Shown one piece after another: positions 59,861 to 64,000 of a DNA stretch of 64,000 bases; position 1 is the first letter of the stretch, and every line of letters starts with the position of its first letter. A program made the position numbers and the translations under genes. Under the pieces are notes generated by a model. It searched no databases, had not been told where the DNA came from, and worked only from the letters and a program-made list of their open reading frames with translations. The DNA is from Isoetes taiwanensis (Eukaryota > Streptophyta > Lycopodiopsida > Isoetales > Isoetaceae), in NCBI GenBank assembly GCA_021234155.1, contig JAJEKV010000104.1:2839985-2903984 (forward strand), read 5' to 3'.

Positions 59861-60510
59861 CACAATGTTGACATATCAAGAGGTCGCTTTTTTTCGCAAT
59901 AGCACACCGGCAATAAGTTTGACACCACCAGTGGCCACAAGCAAGCCTCGATGACATCCTCGTCAGATAAAAGTCAAGCACCAAGAATGAGAACACTTGG
60001 GCAAAAATCTATTGCGTGGAAGTGGTGCAAATGTAATCGTCTGCTCAGATTCCTATTTATGTATCACTTCTCTCACACTGAATCCATTACTTTTAGCGTA
60101 TACAAGAGAATTATACTACTCCCACAAAATGCCGCCCCGATCTCTATGGCACTTTGCTCACCGATGGCTACGTAAGATATTCACAAGTCGCCATGGACAA
60201 TGGTTCTCGAGCATAACAGCCTATAAGTTTGGTAATCGACTCAGTTTCTATTGGGTTTATAATCATATCTTTGACCAAGTCATGGGATCCTTATAATCTC
60301 CATCTCAGCCTACATTCACCCTCACTTCTTACTCTTGATCTGCACTTTCATCCTCTTGCCATAACAACTGTTGCTCATATTTAAACTTGCTCTTGTCTAA
60401 CACTTTACACATGTGCTTGATTTCAATTTTGTCTTTGTGCTTTGATACTTGATTGATCCAAGATCATTTTTGCCAAAGAACCTAGCTCCAAATAACTTCG
60501 ACAAAGTTTT
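59861..60510. other. No gene seen
   Basis: AT-rich flank before copy B. Short frames on both strands lack domains. Confidence 0.5.
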
Positions 60511-63500
60511 ATTGCATTCACTTCCACATGAAAGTCCATCTCAAGATTTGGTTGTTTTATGATGCTTCTTTAAACATTATGTCATATTTTGTATCTATCA
60601 GACAAACCTCGCTTTTTAAGTCATAACTAATGGGGATGTTTCTACACCCATTAGTGACACTATGTATGGTTTTTATTAATTAATGGAAAAAACAATCTTA
60701 ACTTCAAAAAAAAAAAAAAAAAAAAAAAAAAGCTCGCCTAGTTCTCGAGGAAACGCTTTGGGAACAACGCTTTTCTTCCTAAGACCGCATTCTCCGACTC
60801 CTACCTCTACTTCATCGTTGTTGCTTCTCAAGACACTTCGAGTCCAAAGACTTAATGTATCTTCCACCACCCTTCCAACCGCCACCAAGTCCAAGAGACA
60901 AGACAATCGCATCTCCTTCCAAAGCATCACCACCAGTTCGGAGCATGCTGCCACCACCCTTCGTTCCATCCCCCGGACCTACAGATGCTCCACCACAACG
61001 GGTGCTCAAGAACAAGCTACCTCCCCTCTCCCCTCCCCCCCTCCCCCTGTTTGTAGTTTCGCCTCCTTCATGCAAAACATACAAGGAACACAGAAAACGA
61101 GAAGACCGTGGAGATTCACTACAATTTCTCTCACCAGACTTCACTACAAATGAGGACGATGTCAAAAGATGTACTCCTCTTCACACAACAGCTTGACACA
61201 TGGATTTGCGTAATTCCAAATCATTTAAAAGAGATGTTTGCAAGAACTCCTTTTCGTGATGGTACAAGAACAAATTGGATGCCACAACCTCTTATGGGCC
61301 ATCACCATCCTTTAACACCGTATACCGCCTTTTCCGAACAACTTCACGGGTCTGCTTTTCCTCTACAAACACATCACTCAGACAGGAAGTCACCCCTAGA
61401 GTAGAGGTTTCATCGAAGATAAAGACACCAACGAGGAACAACGAGATTACATGTTCTCCAAACCCAATCTTCAAAGAAATTCAAAGTGGATTTTGGTTTG
61501 AGAGCACGCCCTCCTCAAGAAGAAGAAACCTTATAGATGAACACAAAATGAGAAGACTCGAGAACTAAATGCTGCCATTGGGTTGCATCAACAGATTTAA
61601 CATGGCCAAATTACGAAGCGCTAGAGACAACTATACAGATCAATGATATTGGCGCACTGTAATGCCTACTTAGCTTATCATGTAAGACCGCATCAAGCAA
61701 CACCGCCTTGCATTACATTAACCGTGAAACAAGTCCGCCAAAAAATGCTTCATGGTTGTCCACCGCTTAGGGTCCACAAGAATGTCTCAATACACAAAAA
61801 GATCGACAAAACCCAAAGAATTGATGATCACCGGTGGGTCCAAGAAGAGTTGTAACCATGCATGCCCCGTCTGCCGTTACATGGATGGAGAAATATTTTA
61901 GAGAGACATGTGAGAAGTTGCCTAATAGCAACATGTATCATCTCACGCATAATATTACAAAAAAAAGACGCCTTCAAAGAATACAAAGAGACATGCATTC
62001 AATTTCAAAGACATCTCTTTACTCACACTTCACCGTGACCAGGGAAAAGTGAATTTGGCCTTGTGAAAATTCCAAGGAGACATAGAATGTCCGCTTTTGC
62101 TCAAGATGTGCGTAATTAAAAGTCAACGAAACCAGAAAGACAGAGATCGAAAGAAGTAAGCTCATGTCCTCCATCCTCTCACTTGCTTTGAAGAAAATAT
62201 TTTAACCTGATTTCTTTTACAGATATTGTGCAACAGAATCTTGCCAGACATCGTGAACAACAAGCAGCAGAGAGAAGAAAGCTCGCCAAGCACAGAAAAA
62301 AAGCTCTCGAACGTCCATTGCAATATATGTCTATTGTAATTGATGGAATGGATAAAAAAAAAACAACTCTACCCCATTTCCTAAATATTCCAAAAGATGT
62401 GCCAGAGGAATGTTTTGTTAAAGTCCACCTTGTAGGAGCCATGGTCTTTAAAGGAAGTCTAAAGTGCAAAGTATTTTTGACGTATCCAAACTTGCATGGT
62501 GACCCAAACCTGACAATTACAATCCTTAACAAGGTCTTGTGCGAGCAAGAGCAACTACCAACGCGGCTCTTACTTGCAACTTGACAACACTACAAGAGAG
62601 AACAAGAATCAAACACTTTTTGCTTATTGTGCTATGCTAGTGGAGCTAAGGATCTTCTAAAAGTAAAGCTCGATTTTTCTTGTAGGGCACCCCCATGATC
62701 GATTGACCAGATGTTCAATGATTTTCTCAGGCTTTAGAAGGAAGGAAGCTTTTTGTCTTCCTACTTTAGTTCGAATCATTGAAGATTCTTACACTCCTAT
62801 TCCAGTGGTCAAGCTTCTTAAAGAGACTGCAGACTTTAGAGAGTTTGTTTTTCCTCAACGTTCAGATAGAGAACTAGCTGTGAACAAGTTGAATGATCTT
62901 ACCTTTCAACATCACATCAAGTTCTACTTGAAGGATGGACAAAGCTTCTTACAAGGGAAGAAGTACACCACAACTAAGGACTGGAGTCTAGCAGATGGGT
63001 TGCACTTCCTTAAATTTATTCCAGACCATTGCAGCAGAAGAAAAGTACCCCATTGACATCCTTAAAAGCCATTGAAAATGGCATTTCCTCGGGCTTCAAG
63101 TACTTCTCAGAAGAAGATCAAGTGTGGTGGACAAATTTCTTTCTTGACCAGAAAGATGTCTTGGAAAATCTAGCTCTAAGACAGTTGCAAGAACCGTTTC
63201 AATGGCCTGATACATTCCATCAACCCCAGAACCAAATAGGTCCAAGCAATGCTACATTAGCACCTGCAGCAAAGGAAGACGAGGACCGAGTCATGTACCT
63301 TGGACCAAGACGTAGGAATGAGCCTCAAGGCAATATCATAGAAATTGCCAAAGGTATGCTGATTGCTCTTCCAACTGAGGAAGATGACAAAGGTCGACTC
63401 TTTTGGATAGCAAAAGTTCTTGATACAGTCAAGGAGGAAGGCTTAGTAACTAAACTCAAGATTCACCGGGTCAAGGCACGCTCGTAAAATGCTTTTGAAG

Positions 63501-63808
63501 GTAGGTATGAATTAGAAATGAGAAGTCAAGGAAAAGGGAGGAAGTCTAAGAAAGTGGGTTGTAGGGATGAGCTGAACTTGAGTGATGTGACTATATTATG
63601 CTATGATTTCAAATTGAAATCGCATATCGTCAAGCGCCTTAAAACTATCAATTTGCTTAAAAAGGCTTGTAATTACGAGGAAGAGGATGAAGAAGGGAGT
63701 GGTGGTGGCAATGCTTCACCATCTGTTGATAGTGACGAGGAAGACAACTCAAGCACTTCTTCGAGTGACAGTGAAAGAAGTGAAGGAGATGAGGAGTGGC
63801 ATAAATGA
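60511..63808 (+). pseudogene. DUF7869-like transposase-type gene, copy B (frame broken)
   Basis: Direct copy of 1-3300, starting with the same TATTGCATTCACTTCC. After an A26 tract (60706-60731) comes a Ser/Pro/Thr-rich exon. A likely intron has a GTAAGC donor near 62156 and a TTTTACAG acceptor at 62215-62222. The exon at 62228-62584 is open and reads ARHREQQAAERRKLAKH, YMSIVIDGMDKKKTTLPHF, VHLVGAMVFKGSLKCKVFLT and LTITILNKVLCEQEQLP. Next come an LDNTTRENKNQTLFAY-like run, the damaged VGHxHD region (about 62680-62720), LVRIIEDSYTPIPVVKLL, KLNDLTFQHHIKFYLKDGQS and the shared C-terminal block (63029-63808). Copy B preserves more of the frame than copy A. The family is transposase-like as far as I know; activity is unproven. 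Confidence 0.65.
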
Positions 63809-64000
63809 ACATGATGACGCCCCGATCCCTCCTTCATCACTCCTCACACTTTTGCACATAATCGGGTCTTAGAAAAGACTCAGACATTTTGCATGTGAAT
63901 ATGAAGATTTTTTCTTCAAATTTTGAGAATACTACAGTATCAGTTACAGACTTTACTTCAATTTTTTGTTAAATATTTTATCCTTTGAAATTAAAGAGTT
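63809..64000. other. 3' flank of copy B
   Basis: Matches 3301-3490 of copy A closely. The homology runs to the window edge. Confidence 0.7.

Overview
The window looks like repeat-rich nuclear DNA of a land plant. The signs are two Ty3/gypsy chromovirus retrotransposons with plant-type initiator-Met tRNA primer sites, several LINE relics with zf-RVT tails, a CYP94-type cytochrome P450 fragment and long dinucleotide tracts. A non-seed plant is possible, but that is a weak inference. Nearly all coding stretches are broken by small indels. Where two copies can be compared, the differences cluster at CAG/CTG/CCG-type sites, so some breaks may be base-calling errors in methylated DNA rather than real mutations.

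Layout. 1-3300: copy A of a transposase-like gene (DUF7869-like). 3.5-9.7 kb: LINE tails, low-complexity DNA and a P450 fragment. 9704-22673: a complete LTR retrotransposon (element 1) with a perfect 5-bp target duplication ATATC. 22.7-30.2 kb: (GT)n, LINE relics, a short tandem duplication and one long reverse-strand LINE. 30.4-31.5 kb: a compact inverted repeat. 31.8-54.7 kb: a large inverted repeat containing a 19-bp minisatellite and a LINE core, whose left arm was interrupted by element 2 (32186-48825). 54.7-60.5 kb: unassigned DNA with an array of a 20-bp palindrome and a LINE tail. 60511-64000: copy B of the transposase-like gene.

The main discovery candidate is inside the two chromoviruses. 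Between the 5' LTR and gag each carries about 4 kb of extra sequence with two genes, each preceded by its own TATA-like box. The first encodes a histone H3 fold protein. It starts MARTKQ, has a basic tail of more than 200 residues, and then the H3 core in order: alphaN, LLIRK, LQEAAE, LFEEGNL, AIHAKRVTLM and RRI(G/R). Several residues (HFQ, TNLL, EAAE, RRIGGR) resemble plant CENH3 more than canonical H3. The second gene encodes an unrecognised protein present three times in the window. The same elements end pol with a chromodomain, so one element combines a histone-like gene with a predicted histone-reading integrase tail.
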